Shown: positions 9,044 through 18,995, counted from the first letter of the stretch. The stretch: 64,000 nt of DNA from Bacteroidota bacterium (GCA_018818065.1 JAHISV010000005.1:230527-294526), one strand, 5' to 3'. Notes: generated by a model not told the origin, from the sequence alone. Numbers and translations are program-made.

Positions 9044-9566
9044 ATCAGCTGTCGGAATGACTCATATATACACAGGAAACGGCAAGGGAAAAACCACAGC
9101 AGCAATCGGTATTGCAATAAGAGCTATGGGGGCAGGGATGAAAGTACTCCTTGTTCAGTTTATGAAGAATTACCCTTATTCCGAACTTAATCTGTTAAGT
9201 CAATTTGATGAGCTAACATTAAAACGTTTCTGCCACGATGAATGGGTATTCAGAAAAGAACCACCCGACGAAGGGCAATTGAGAGAAGCTAAGGAGGGTT
9301 TGGTTTTCAGTATGAATGAAATGTGTTCAGGTAATTATGACATGGTAATTCTTGACGAAATTCTTGTTTCTATATATTTCAACCTCGTCAATAAGGATGA
9401 CGTTCTGAATATTATGAAGAAAAAACCTGAGAAGGTTGAATTGATATTAACAGGCAGATACTGCCCTGAAGATTTTTATGATTCTGCTGATTTGGTGACT
9501 GAGATGAGGGAAGTGAAACACTATTACCAAAAGGGAATTATTGCCCGCAAAGGAATTGAATCATAA
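9036..9566 (+). CDS. cobO: Cob(I)yrinic acid a,c-diamide adenosyltransferase (CobA/CobO/BtuR type)
   Basis: A 176-residue ATP:corrinoid adenosyltransferase that adds the upper adenosyl ligand to make adenosylcobalamin. The P-loop is GNGKGKTT (residues 14-21), of the modified type this family uses, followed by AAIGIAIRAMGAG and the Walker-B-like MVILDEI (about 107-113). The frame can start at TTG (9036), overlapping the peptidase stop by 8 nt with a CAGGGA element 7-8 nt upstream, or at ATG (9057), whose upstream sequence is weaker; seven residues differ. No other corrinoid gene is in the window, so it may serve salvage. The link to the peptidases looks purely transcriptional. A rho-independent terminator follows at once. 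Confidence 0.92.
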   Translation: MNKSAVGMTHIYTGNGKGKTTAAIGIAIRAMGAGMKVLLVQFMKNYPYSELNLLSQFDELTLKRFCHDEWVFRKEPPDEGQLREAKEGLVFSMNEMCSGNYDMVILDEILVSIYFNLVNKDDVLNIMKKKPEKVELILTGRYCPEDFYDSADLVTEMREVKHYYQKGIIARKGIES

Positions 9567-9592
9567 CCCCGCATCTGCGGGTTATTTGTTTT
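9565..9592 (+). terminator. Rho-independent terminator after cobO
   Basis: A CCCGC-ATCT-GCGGG stem-loop (9568-9581) with flanking A-T pairs around a bulged C is followed by TTATTTGTTTT. It begins at the cobO stop codon and closes the two-peptidase/cobO transcript. Confidence 0.8.
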
Positions 9593-9647
9593 AGGCAACA
9601 TTATTTTATGTAGTGTGTTTTAATCAAAACTCATATCTTAAAGCATC

Positions 9648-10811
9648 ATGTTTACGATATTTCAGTTAACTACAATTATATCGATAGTAATATCGATCAT
9701 ATTTCTTATACTGTTTATTCAGCTTAACGCATTCGAAAACAGTCAAAGGAAAATTTTATTTCTCCTGATCATCTTAGGTGTTTTCCTATATGTAATCACG
9801 TTGCTTTCTTCTTATGGTCTTTATAGCATTGTCATTTATCTTTTCCCTTATTATTATATAATCCTTTTTGCTATATATCCTTTATTCTATCTCTATTTCA
9901 GAAAATTTGCTTTTGGCAAAATGCATATTACCTTTTCAAATTCTTACAAACATCTTATTTTAACCTGTATTGCTTCATTATTGATTTTGGCTTTTTATTT
10001 GCCTCTCACATATGATGAAAAAATAGAATTTATCTTAAATGAATTTATTAACCCTTCTACTTCCGATATAAGATATAATTATTTCCAATTATCAGTATAT
10101 ATTATTTATTATACGCAATTTTTAGTTTATCTGTACTTGATTTTACGCCTCAGTAAGAACTTACAGGTTTATGATAATCAGGAAAAATTAAAAATAAATA
10201 TCCCTATAAAAACTTGGGTAAAATTATTTATTACAGGCTCTGTAATTTTTGAGGTATCCTTTATTTTTGTTACTTTCAGCTTTTCAAAAGAGTTATATCA
10301 AGCTATAGAACAGTTAATCAGTTTTGCATATATAATTTTCATCGGTCTTTTAGGAATAAATCAATCAAAATTGCTTATACAAGCTAGGTTATATCAGGCT
10401 ATAACTAAAACAAACAAAAAAGAAAGCGACAATAATTATAACTCAATAGTAAGTGATGATGAAAAACGTGAAATCCGAAGATTAATTGAATTGATTATAA
10501 AAGAAAAAAAACTTTATTTGGATCCCAATCTTAAACTAGAATTTCTTGCTAAAAAAATTCATATTCCAACCAAGAAACTTTCACAGACAATTAATGACAT
10601 CTACAAAAAAAACTTTTCTAATTTTATTAACGATTACCGTATTCAAGAAGCAATAAGTATTTTAGAATCCGGGGTAAAAGCTTCAATAGACGAAATATGT
10701 CGAAATGTTGGTTATAATTCCCGATCGACATTTAACCGCGCTTTCAAAGCTTCAACAGATTTAACACCCCGCGAATATGTTATAAAACACAAAATATCAA
10801 ACGACCTATAA
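9648..10811 (+). CDS. Membrane-anchored AraC-family transcriptional regulator
   Basis: A 387-residue protein with an N-terminal membrane domain of about seven hydrophobic segments (residues 3-240) and a C-terminal AraC/XylS DNA-binding domain (about 280-382). The C-terminal part shows both helix-turn-helix motifs: LEFLAKKIHIPTKKLSQTIN and SIDEICRNVGYNSRSTFNRAFK, ending with the typical LTPREYV. Such 7TM-AraC proteins are common in Bacteroidota; the membrane part is thought to sense a ligand and there is no periplasmic kinase. The gene is markedly richer in A+T (lysine, isoleucine, tyrosine codons) than its left neighbours. It lies just upstream of, and in the same direction as, the large beta-helix gene, which makes that gene a candidate target. 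Confidence 0.85.
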   Translation: MFTIFQLTTIISIVISIIFLILFIQLNAFENSQRKILFLLIILGVFLYVITLLSSYGLYSIVIYLFPYYYIILFAIYPLFYLYFRKFAFGKMHITFSNSYKHLILTCIASLLILAFYLPLTYDEKIEFILNEFINPSTSDIRYNYFQLSVYIIYYTQFLVYLYLILRLSKNLQVYDNQEKLKINIPIKTWVKLFITGSVIFEVSFIFVTFSFSKELYQAIEQLISFAYIIFIGLLGINQSKLLIQARLYQAITKTNKKESDNNYNSIVSDDEKREIRRLIELIIKEKKLYLDPNLKLEFLAKKIHIPTKKLSQTINDIYKKNFSNFINDYRIQEAISILESGVKASIDEICRNVGYNSRSTFNRAFKASTDLTPREYVIKHKISNDL

Positions 10812-10952
10812 TCCCATTTGTATCAAAACCGTTTCTGCTACATATCCGGTTTGCATAATAATAATTATAGAATAAATTAGAATTATCAATCAACCACAAT
10901 TTTCTCTTCACTTTCAGAAGTATGTTTTAATGATACATATAGGGGATATGTT

Positions 10953-13900
10953 ATGAAAACAGCTTTTAATTTTATATTTGTTATTGCTGTTATGTTGTTA
11001 AGTGCAAGTAGTTTATCGGCACAGACTGTGCGACAAAATATGTCCGGAGTTACCGATGACAATCCAAATCTGCCAACCGAGCTAAGTTTTATGCCCAATA
11101 TCCCACTTCCCGCTGAACAAGGAACGAACGGCGCTTCCGGCGACGGACGGTATTTATATGTGTCGTTATTCAATAGAGATGTTCAAGTATACGATTTGCA
11201 GAATATAAATTCCCCATTAATGGTATCAAAAATTGAAGGGGTTGTTCCTGCAGGGGAATATTTAGGCAGAACCTTTTATTATAACAATTTGCTTTTTGTT
11301 TCAGATTGGAGTAAAAATCTTCACATTTATGATTGCAGTGATCCTTCAAATCCAACAGAAAAAAGTACAACTGTAATTGGCGGTAATATTGTATCAATGT
11401 CTTTTGAGGGAAATTATGCACATCTTCTTTTGCGATACGTAACCGGTCTTGAAAACAGTAAATCCAAATTTGTAATCCTTGATATTTCCGATCCTCAGAA
11501 TCTGCAGATAAAGTCTGAACTAATTGTTGAAGGAACAGGACAAAATCATTACTATTCAGCAGCACGTAAATTGGCTTACATTCGCGGTCATTCGAGCGGA
11601 GTTATCGGAGCATTAACCACGCTTGATTTGAGCAATATTAACCTTCCCCAGATTTTGAATGTCACAAGTGAGTATTTCAACCAAATGGTTGGTTTTGATG
11701 ATTATTTTATTGTTACAAAGCGAAACGGTAACCAATCAACGCTTTATGTTTATAGCACAACTGATGCTTCAAATCCGGTATTAGTAAAATCTTTTCAATT
11801 GCCGGTGAATAGAGTTACCAATGGAATGGCTGATGTTAATGGCGCATTACTTGTCTCTACCTATATGCCTGTAAGTCCATATACTTATACAATATTGACA
11901 TATGTTTATGATGAGACATCGAACGAGTTTTTAGCTGGGCCAACAATTGACGATACTGAGGGTTGGGGTGCCGAAGAGTTTGTTTTGTTCAAAGAACCAC
12001 TTGCAAAAACAGGAAATCTATATAAATCGAGCGGTGTAAATGTTATTAAGACTAGCTCAACAACCTATTACGCGGTTTATGGATACGGCTCGCCGCCGCA
12101 AAGAGTAATTGCAATGGAATGGCCGGAAGGTACACTCGAACCGGTACTGACTGTGTCCGGTGCCAGGAGAAACGATATTAAATGCCCCACCGAGGCAGTG
12201 CAGGGAGAATATTATAATACCGGGATAATTACCATTACTGCTGATGATGTTGCAGATTGGTCGTTAGGAGGATTCAAGCTAGACGCTTCGGGAAATGGTG
12301 ATGATAAATTAGATATAGCAAATGTTTTAATTCAGGGGGCGGCAACGGTTGCTACTCAGTATTCTGACGATGACGGGGCGGCAAACGTTTCTTTCTCTCC
12401 GCCAATTATTGTAGCTAGAGGTACAAGCCAAGTCTTTACTGTATCATACAGTTTTGCTTTTGATCCTGAGATTTATGGTTATGATACTGTAAAAGTATTT
12501 AACTGGAAAACCACAGGAGTCACGGCAACTCCGCTTGAATATGAGCCCGGGTCAATTCAGGGACAAGCCAGAATGGATTCATTGATATTTGCTCGCGTCC
12601 AAACATCACGTAATCTTGTCTTTGCCAAAATTCAAGACGCAATCAATTCAGACCAAACATTAGATGGCGATAGGATAGTTGTTTGTAATGGTCTTTACGA
12701 GGAGCAGTTAGTCGTAGATAAAGAATTATACGTTAAATCCAAGAATGGTCCTGAAGAAACAATAATCTACCCATTTCTAAATTTACCGGATGAAGAGGAA
12801 GCTGCTGGTATATTTTTATCTAGAAACAACACAACATTTGAAGGATTTACAATATATGGCGCGGAAGATTCTGATTTAAGAGATTTAGTAGGAATTGCCG
12901 CTTTAGGTGATAATGTAATTATTAAAACGAATTATTTGAGTTCGTTTGCTAGTGGAATTTTAGTGGAAATTTTTAGTGAAGAAAACTCATTAAACAAATA
13001 TTCTAGAGAAATTCAAACAGACAATTCAGGCAAAAAATCTAATAATTCTGAAACAATTCTAATTTCTGAAAACGGATTTGAAGACATAAAATCACTTAAT
13101 GCAATTGAAGTCAATAACTATTCTGATGTCATTATAGAAAAGAATTTTTTTAATACAGAAGAGAAGGATTCTTACATGAAGGTTGAGAATCCAGGTAATC
13201 TAACAATTAGTGAAAATCAAAGTATGTATCCGTTAATAATAGCAATAATTGATACAATGAATAATGACGAGAGTGATTCCGGGCTAATTGAAGTAAGTGA
13301 TAATGAAATTGCATCGGATACTACAGGTGGAATTGCTTATTTGGGAGACGGGAAAGGAAATAGGATGCTAATTAAATTAAATAAAAAGTTTGATATTGAA
13401 ATAGATAAATGTGCCGATGCTGAATTGGTTAACAATACAGTGCCCAATTATTTGGCATTGTACTCGCCAAATGGAGAGATCGACCTAGTTGATAATATAA
13501 TTTCGGGAAATGTATTTATTGAAAATGTTAATAATAGCAGTCCCAAAACAGCAAAACTAAACATTAGAAATAATTTTTTTGAAAGTGATACTACTAGTGG
13601 ATTGATATTGAGAAATGTATCTGCAGGAACAGATACAAGTGTCAAACATCTCATCCTAAAAAATCAGTTTGAAGGCAAATATTTTGAAAAAATAGAATTA
13701 AGAGATGTTTATAACGCACAGTTGGATTCTAACACAATTCATGGAAAGATCACTATTCATAATAGCAGTGATAATATTATACAGAATAATCAAATTCTTG
13801 GGCATGATGTACATAGTTATGGAGTAGATATTAGGCAGGGATCAAGAAATAATATAATTTCAAAAAATTTAATAAATGGATTTACAGCAGCAGGAATAAA

Positions 13901-16313
13901 TGGTGGACAAAATATTGAAAATACCAGAATTGAATTTAATTTTATAGGCACCGATGAAGAAGGTACAGTCGCTATTCGTAATGTCTATGGTATTATATTG
14001 GATGGAAGTGCCAATGTAACAATAGAAGATAATCTTATTTCTGGTAATTCAACTGGGATAATGATTGAAGATTTATGCGAAGACATACTAATAAAAAATA
14101 ATATAATTGGACCCAGCTTTAATTTAACGGAAAGATTTGAGTGTAACGAAGGTATTTTCGTTAAAAACAGTAATAAAAATATTACAGTAGAAGGAAATAA
14201 TATTTCGGGCTTATCTCAAGGGATTAAATTCCGCCATACTATTTATAATTCTTTTAGTTCTAAATTGGAAAATATCATAATTAGAAATAATCTTTTCGGA
14301 GTAAGTTCAAAACTGACTAATCTTTGCGGCATTTCTGTCTGGGATGGATTTAGTAATAACCACATCGAAAACAACAGGATGAACTATAATGGCGCGGCTA
14401 TACTAATGGAAGGCGAAGGAGTTGAAAAAAACACAATTAAAGATAATATTATTGGATTAAATGAAGCAGGAACCGACTTAGGGGTGGTTTTACAAGGTAT
14501 AACCTTGAAACATGGCCCATCGGATAATACAATTGAAAACAATACTGTTGCTTCTGCTTATTCTATCATGATCGGAGGTGACAACACAGAAAAAAATGTG
14601 GTCCGGAACAATACTATTGGTCTTGATATTAATGGAGCAAAGTCACTTTTCAATGACTTTGGGATAGCGATTGCCGTTGGAGCAAAAAACAATACGGTTG
14701 AAAATAATGTAATTGGTGGGAGTAATTCTGCTATTTCTATCGTGAACCAGGGAACCTCAAATAATATAATTCAAGATAATATAATAGGAACTGACAGAAC
14801 TTTTAGTAAAAAATATCCCATCGCAAACTTTGGTGTTCTGATTATAGATGGTGCTACGAATAACATTATTCGTAATAATACGATAGGGCCCTCAGACAGT
14901 GCAGCTGCTATTCAGATACAGGGATTTAATACTTCACGAAATTTAGTTTACGTCAATAATTTGGGAACAAACACTGATGGAAACGTTATGCTTCCAAATC
15001 CTATTGGGTTGGTTCTATTAAAATGTTCTAATAACACCATTACTTTAAACAAAATATGGTACAATAGAACAGGAATTTATGCCTTGAATAGTAGTAACAC
15101 AGTTTTTCAAAATGATATTCAGCATTGTACCGGCAATACCGGTATTCATCTTGAAAATTCAAATACGGAAATTATTGGAAATGTTATTGCGAATGATGCT
15201 ACAGATGCAATTAAGTGTACCGATGGCTCTAATCCTAAAATTTCCGCAAACAATATTTATAATAACTCAGGTTTTGGGTTATTAAATAATGATTCGAATA
15301 CAAAAATTAATGCTGACGGAAATTGGTGGGGAAATGCTTCGGGTCCATCGGGTATCGGTTCTGGCTCGGGCGAGAAGGTTGGCGGAAATGTTAATATAAC
15401 AAATTGGCTTTCATCAGAAAGTAAACTTATCCTAAGCGCTGCAACAGATACATTATTCATTATGGAAAAAGGAAGTGATTCTCTTTCAATATTTTACAGC
15501 AACAGGGAAAATCAATCAGATGTTTTAACTATGACAATATCATCTGATAAAGATAACTGGATTATTGGCGATAGGATTTTCCCTACTGATATGAGTAATG
15601 CTATTACATGCGAGAAAAAAATTACGTTCGTTCCGTCTTTGGATGCAGTGAACGGGGATATTGCAAAGATTTTTTTAAGTGTATCATCACAATCAAATCC
15701 TTCATTAGAGGCAACCGATACATTTTATGTGGCTGTTTATAAAAGTTCATTACACTACCTAAGAGTAAATCCTGATACACTAAAATGTTCTGTAGGTGAA
15801 ATTGCTCAATTCCATGCATTTGGTTATGATATAGTCAATAATAGTTTTCCGGTAGAGGTTGTTTGGTCCACTAATGGAGGCACAATCGATTCAAGCGGAT
15901 TATATACTGCCGGAACAAATGAAGGTATATTCCTCATAACTGCCAAGGATAAATACTCAGAAACTACTTCTACTGCATTTGTGCAAATAGGTGAAATAAC
16001 AGTATCTGTAGAAGAAATTGATAGTAAATTGCCAAAGGAATTTGTTCTGTCGAAAAACTACCCCAATCCTTTTAATCCGACAACAAAAATTAATTACTCT
16101 TTACCGGTTGCATGTAATGTTTCCCTAAAAGTATATGACATATTGGGAGGAGAAGTTGCAGTGCTTGTAAATAAGGAACAAGCACCCGGTAATTACAAAG
16201 CTGAATTCAACGCAAGTAAGTTTGCCAGCGGTGTTTATATTTACAGGTTGCATGCGGTTGGGCGCGAAAGACAAGTTTTTGTGAAAAGTTCGAAGATGAT
16301 ATTGATTAAGTAA
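10953..16313 (+). CDS. Large secreted beta-helix protein with LVIVD-like repeats and type IX secretion tail
   Basis: A 1786-residue extracellular protein. A signal peptide (1-24, ending SLSAQ) is followed by LVIVD-type beta-propeller-like repeats (about 60-400; VQVYDLQN, LHIYDCSD, FVILDISD). Next is an Ig/CARDB-like segment (about 400-540), then a pectate-lyase-like right-handed beta helix of about 950 residues (545-1490) made of NosD/PbH1-type coils rich in N, I and G (NNIIRNNTIG, NTIENNTV and similar). After that come a linker, a bacterial Ig-like domain (about 1605-1690), and a T9SS type A sorting domain from about 1700 (YPNPFNPTTKINYSLP, then SGVYIYRL near the end). The T9SS system would export it and process the tail. 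The role could be polysaccharide binding or lysis, or a surface adhesin; no catalytic residues are evident. The helix part is very AT-rich. Start ATG follows an AGGGGA element. Confidence 0.88.
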   Translation: MKTAFNFIFVIAVMLLSASSLSAQTVRQNMSGVTDDNPNLPTELSFMPNIPLPAEQGTNGASGDGRYLYVSLFNRDVQVYDLQNINSPLMVSKIEGVVPAGEYLGRTFYYNNLLFVSDWSKNLHIYDCSDPSNPTEKSTTVIGGNIVSMSFEGNYAHLLLRYVTGLENSKSKFVILDISDPQNLQIKSELIVEGTGQNHYYSAARKLAYIRGHSSGVIGALTTLDLSNINLPQILNVTSEYFNQMVGFDDYFIVTKRNGNQSTLYVYSTTDASNPVLVKSFQLPVNRVTNGMADVNGALLVSTYMPVSPYTYTILTYVYDETSNEFLAGPTIDDTEGWGAEEFVLFKEPLAKTGNLYKSSGVNVIKTSSTTYYAVYGYGSPPQRVIAMEWPEGTLEPVLTVSGARRNDIKCPTEAVQGEYYNTGIITITADDVADWSLGGFKLDASGNGDDKLDIANVLIQGAATVATQYSDDDGAANVSFSPPIIVARGTSQVFTVSYSFAFDPEIYGYDTVKVFNWKTTGVTATPLEYEPGSIQGQARMDSLIFARVQTSRNLVFAKIQDAINSDQTLDGDRIVVCNGLYEEQLVVDKELYVKSKNGPEETIIYPFLNLPDEEEAAGIFLSRNNTTFEGFTIYGAEDSDLRDLVGIAALGDNVIIKTNYLSSFASGILVEIFSEENSLNKYSREIQTDNSGKKSNNSETILISENGFEDIKSLNAIEVNNYSDVIIEKNFFNTEEKDSYMKVENPGNLTISENQSMYPLIIAIIDTMNNDESDSGLIEVSDNEIASDTTGGIAYLGDGKGNRMLIKLNKKFDIEIDKCADAELVNNTVPNYLALYSPNGEIDLVDNIISGNVFIENVNNSSPKTAKLNIRNNFFESDTTSGLILRNVSAGTDTSVKHLILKNQFEGKYFEKIELRDVYNAQLDSNTIHGKITIHNSSDNIIQNNQILGHDVHSYGVDIRQGSRNNIISKNLINGFTAAGINGGQNIENTRIEFNFIGTDEEGTVAIRNVYGIILDGSANVTIEDNLISGNSTGIMIEDLCEDILIKNNIIGPSFNLTERFECNEGIFVKNSNKNITVEGNNISGLSQGIKFRHTIYNSFSSKLENIIIRNNLFGVSSKLTNLCGISVWDGFSNNHIENNRMNYNGAAILMEGEGVEKNTIKDNIIGLNEAGTDLGVVLQGITLKHGPSDNTIENNTVASAYSIMIGGDNTEKNVVRNNTIGLDINGAKSLFNDFGIAIAVGAKNNTVENNVIGGSNSAISIVNQGTSNNIIQDNIIGTDRTFSKKYPIANFGVLIIDGATNNIIRNNTIGPSDSAAAIQIQGFNTSRNLVYVNNLGTNTDGNVMLPNPIGLVLLKCSNNTITLNKIWYNRTGIYALNSSNTVFQNDIQHCTGNTGIHLENSNTEIIGNVIANDATDAIKCTDGSNPKISANNIYNNSGFGLLNNDSNTKINADGNWWGNASGPSGIGSGSGEKVGGNVNITNWLSSESKLILSAATDTLFIMEKGSDSLSIFYSNRENQSDVLTMTISSDKDNWIIGDRIFPTDMSNAITCEKKITFVPSLDAVNGDIAKIFLSVSSQSNPSLEATDTFYVAVYKSSLHYLRVNPDTLKCSVGEIAQFHAFGYDIVNNSFPVEVVWSTNGGTIDSSGLYTAGTNEGIFLITAKDKYSETTSTAFVQIGEITVSVEEIDSKLPKEFVLSKNYPNPFNPTTKINYSLPVACNVSLKVYDILGGEVAVLVNKEQAPGNYKAEFNASKFASGVYIYRLHAVGRERQVFVKSSKMILIK

Positions 16314-16327
16314 TCAGTAGGATGGGT

Positions 16328-16366
16328 TTTAAAGATGACATCTTTCTAAAAGATGTCATCTTTAAA
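16328..16366. terminator. 18-bp perfect inverted repeat, bidirectional terminator
   Basis: Arms 16328-16345 and 16349-16366 pair without mismatch around a 3-nt loop (CTA); the core arm is AAAGATGACATCTTT. It sits between two convergent genes (stops at 16313 and 16384) and would end transcription in both directions, having T-rich and A-rich flanks built into the stem ends. Confidence 0.75.
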
Positions 16367-16383
16367 CTGAGCTTGTCGAAGTG
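16366..16383 (-). repeat. CACTTCGACAAGCTCAGT dispersed-repeat motif
   Basis: The minus strand reads CACTTCGACAAGCTCAGT directly after the stop codon of the CheW fusion gene. From general knowledge this string recurs at gene ends in many unrelated bacterial genomes; only one copy is in this window, so its repeat status is by recognition, not by count here. Confidence 0.45.
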
Positions 16384-18339
16384 TTAACTCGCTTGTTTTT
16401 TAATTACAAACTGGTTGTCATTCAACAGTGAATGGGTATCAAGTAATATATTTAGTCTATCTGTACTTTTCGCTATTGCCATTATATAATTCTTACTGAT
16501 TGTTCCAATGTATGCTGGTGGTTCTTCAATCTCTGCAGCTTTAACATTCTTGACTTCTGTTACTGAGTCGACCAGAATACCAGTCAGAACATCCTGTCCG
16601 TTATATTGTCCGTCAAGAACTATAATAAACTTGTTACTGTAATCAGGTGTTCTATTCATCCCAAAAATAGCACGAGGGTCAATAACCGGAATAACATTCT
16701 CCCGCAAGGTGATTACACCCAGCACATGAGACGGCGATCCCGGGAATTCAGTTAAGGCTACCATCCTGATAATCTCTCTTACTTTCAGTATTTCAATTCC
16801 AAAGTTCTGACCTTCAAGAGCAAACATCAGGTATTTACCTTCCATGTTAAGAGCAGCTTTTTCGGCAGAACCAATCAGACTTTCTTTGGCTGGTTCAAGT
16901 AACTTTCTAAAGTCCTCAGCACTATTGTGTAGGACAGACTTTTTCTTAGAGGACATACTGTTACAGGCGGCAGATGCGAATCTAAGATCGACAAATTCTT
17001 TAAGATTTATTTTCTTGCCCAGATTCATTTCATCATGCATGTAATTCTGCATTGTTTCAAGATCTTCAATAGAAGGGAATAAGTCATCAGTTTTGATTCC
17101 CAAAGGTTCTGTTAATACATTCTTAAGCAAGGGGACTTTAAGTCCAAGCTTGCCATCAGGATCAAGAAAGTTGACTGCTATTTCTGCAGCGGCACCCGGT
17201 TTTGTTTCAATAAATTTACCAGCCTTAACCAGCAGGTCAGTTAACTCGTAAACGGCTTCCGTGTTATTACTTACAAAATCTTCCTGTAAAGTTATTACAC
17301 AGCAGGGGTGGTTTTCCCACAATTCGCTCGATAGTAACTGCTGGTCAGCGTTGCCAGCCGCAATACCTTTTGTGCCAAGCGGTTCGGCAACCAGGTAGCC
17401 GGATGATTCTTTATTCTCGGCGATTAACTGAGGCATTTGAATAGGCGGTACCACCTCAAAGCTTACGTTAATTTCTTTATCACCCGGCATGCCTGCTTTC
17501 AATCCAATACCTTCCAGGAACATGTGTCCTAACATGTGATGAACTGACATGCTATGAGGTATATAGAAAGCTTTATTCTGAAAAAATTGATTATACGGTG
17601 GTGTGAATGATCCGCTGTTTTTGTTCCGCACCATTATTGAGCCATTTCGATGTGCGAAAAGAACCAGCTTGATTGGTGTCTTGTGAGCATATAAATCCAT
17701 AGCAATTGGTGCCAGTACACATGCACCATCAATATCATTTGTTTCCAAAGCTTTTGCCAACGGGTTCCAGCTGGACATGCATTCGGTTTCAAGCTCAAAA
17801 TGTTTAGGGTTATATTCGCCCTTATCAATCATATGTTTAAGGACACCAAGTACAAGGTGATCTGTTATCTGAATATGAGCAATTTTTATTTTAACCTTAC
17901 CGGCGGCATTTACATTGTTTTTGCGGCTCTTTCTTGACTCATCAGCGGCCTTTTCTAATCCAACAGCTTCCTTCATTTTCTTGCCGAGCTCATCCGCGTT
18001 GAAGGGTTTTGCTATAAAACTGCTTACGCCAGCTTCCTCGGCTTTTGACATCTCAGCTTTTTCTCCACGACCGGTCGCCATAAGGAAGGGGATACCCTTT
18101 ATATTACTTTCCTGTCTAATCCAGACAAGAAGTTCGTAACCCGTTAAATTGGGCATATTCCAATCACTAATGATCAAATCGGGTTTTTCACCTGCTATTA
18201 ATTTATCTTTTGCGTCCTGTCCATCAACGGCCTCTACTATATTGACAAGACCAAGGGAGCTTAATACTTTCATTTCCATCTTGCGCATAACAGACGCATC
18301 TTCAACAAGAAGTATTCTCATTTTGGGATCTAATGACAT
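16384..18339 (-). CDS. Response-regulator receiver / NrtA-NMT1-like ligand-binding / CheW fusion protein
   Basis: A 651-residue cytosolic three-domain protein. Residues 7-125 are a CheY-like receiver with acidic pair E13/D14, phosphoacceptor D59 (LIISDWNMP), T89 and K111 (IAKPF). Residues about 150-440 resemble periplasmic ABC substrate-binding proteins of the NrtA/CmpA/NMT1 group for nitrate, bicarbonate or sulfonate (IAHIQITDHLVLGVLKH, AGKFIETKPGAAAEIAV, KLGLKVPLLKNVL). Residues about 500-645 are a CheW domain (FALEGQNFGIEILKVREIIRM, LRENVIPVIDPRAIFGM). There is no signal peptide, so the binding-protein domain is cytoplasmic. It probably couples an internal ligand to a chemoreceptor-CheA array, with phosphorylation feedback. 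A strong GGAGGG precedes the ATG. No CheA is in the window; a chemoreceptor is 17 kb away. Confidence 0.85.
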   Translation of the reverse strand: MSLDPKMRILLVEDASVMRKMEMKVLSSLGLVNIVEAVDGQDAKDKLIAGEKPDLIISDWNMPNLTGYELLVWIRQESNIKGIPFLMATGRGEKAEMSKAEEAGVSSFIAKPFNADELGKKMKEAVGLEKAADESRKSRKNNVNAAGKVKIKIAHIQITDHLVLGVLKHMIDKGEYNPKHFELETECMSSWNPLAKALETNDIDGACVLAPIAMDLYAHKTPIKLVLFAHRNGSIMVRNKNSGSFTPPYNQFFQNKAFYIPHSMSVHHMLGHMFLEGIGLKAGMPGDKEINVSFEVVPPIQMPQLIAENKESSGYLVAEPLGTKGIAAGNADQQLLSSELWENHPCCVITLQEDFVSNNTEAVYELTDLLVKAGKFIETKPGAAAEIAVNFLDPDGKLGLKVPLLKNVLTEPLGIKTDDLFPSIEDLETMQNYMHDEMNLGKKINLKEFVDLRFASAACNSMSSKKKSVLHNSAEDFRKLLEPAKESLIGSAEKAALNMEGKYLMFALEGQNFGIEILKVREIIRMVALTEFPGSPSHVLGVITLRENVIPVIDPRAIFGMNRTPDYSNKFIIVLDGQYNGQDVLTGILVDSVTEVKNVKAAEIEEPPAYIGTISKNYIMAIAKSTDRLNILLDTHSLLNDNQFVIKKQAS

Positions 18340-18565
18340 GAAACAACCCTCCGGGATCTATATATTTTTTATTGTAAACTTAAATCACGCCAAAATACAT
18401 GTCTGACTATAACCATTATCGAAAGTTTTTTGGAATAATTTAAATAGAGTAATGTAGATTTAGTGGCTAAAATTGGCTATTTATAAAAGATTTGAAAAAC
18501 AATTTTAGTTTTGATATTTGTTAATTTATTTTAAAGAAAACGATTCTAACTCTTTCGGAGTATTC

Positions 18566-18994
18566 GTGAGCGAAATTGAAAATAATAAAGACATAACGTC
18601 ACTTCTTTTGGAAACCTCAGAAGCAGTACGGGAACTGAATCTGGTTAATTATGACTTTTTACGGATAATAAAGGATGATTTTAGCAACCTGAGTCGGGAG
18701 GATTCTGAAATTCTGCATGCTTCTATTAATACTGCTGAAATGTTACTGGCTAACGAGAAGCTTTCAAGTGCCGGGGGAAAAAAATATTCCGGTGATGAAG
18801 AGGAATTAAAGAAACTTCTTGGAGAGTTAAGGTATTACTTGACGGTAATGAAAATGAAACGAACCTTATATGAACTTAAATTGAACGCAAGTCCTGTGGA
18901 CCCAAATGCCGAAACATACGAGGAACAACAAAAACGTACTGAAGCGAAGCGAAAAAAATTACGAGAGACAAGAAAGAAAAAGAAGAAAAAATAA
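18566..18994 (+). CDS. Hypothetical soluble protein with lysine-rich tail
   Basis: I do not recognise this 142-residue protein. GTG at 18566 is preferred because CGGAG (18556-18560) lies 5 nt before it; an upstream TTG (18518) in the same frame has no ribosome site. The body is predicted helical and acidic (SEIENNKDITSLLLETSEAV, ELKKLLGELRYYLTVMKMKRT). The tail from about residue 110 is a charged stretch ending in RETRKKKKKK, which may bind nucleic acid or the membrane surface. It has no cysteines, signal or membrane segment. It is divergent from the receiver/CheW fusion gene, so the two may share a control region, but nothing else ties it to signalling. Confidence 0.65.
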   Translation: MSEIENNKDITSLLLETSEAVRELNLVNYDFLRIIKDDFSNLSREDSEILHASINTAEMLLANEKLSSAGGKKYSGDEEELKKLLGELRYYLTVMKMKRTLYELKLNASPVDPNAETYEEQQKRTEAKRKKLRETRKKKKKK

Positions 18995-18995
18995 A

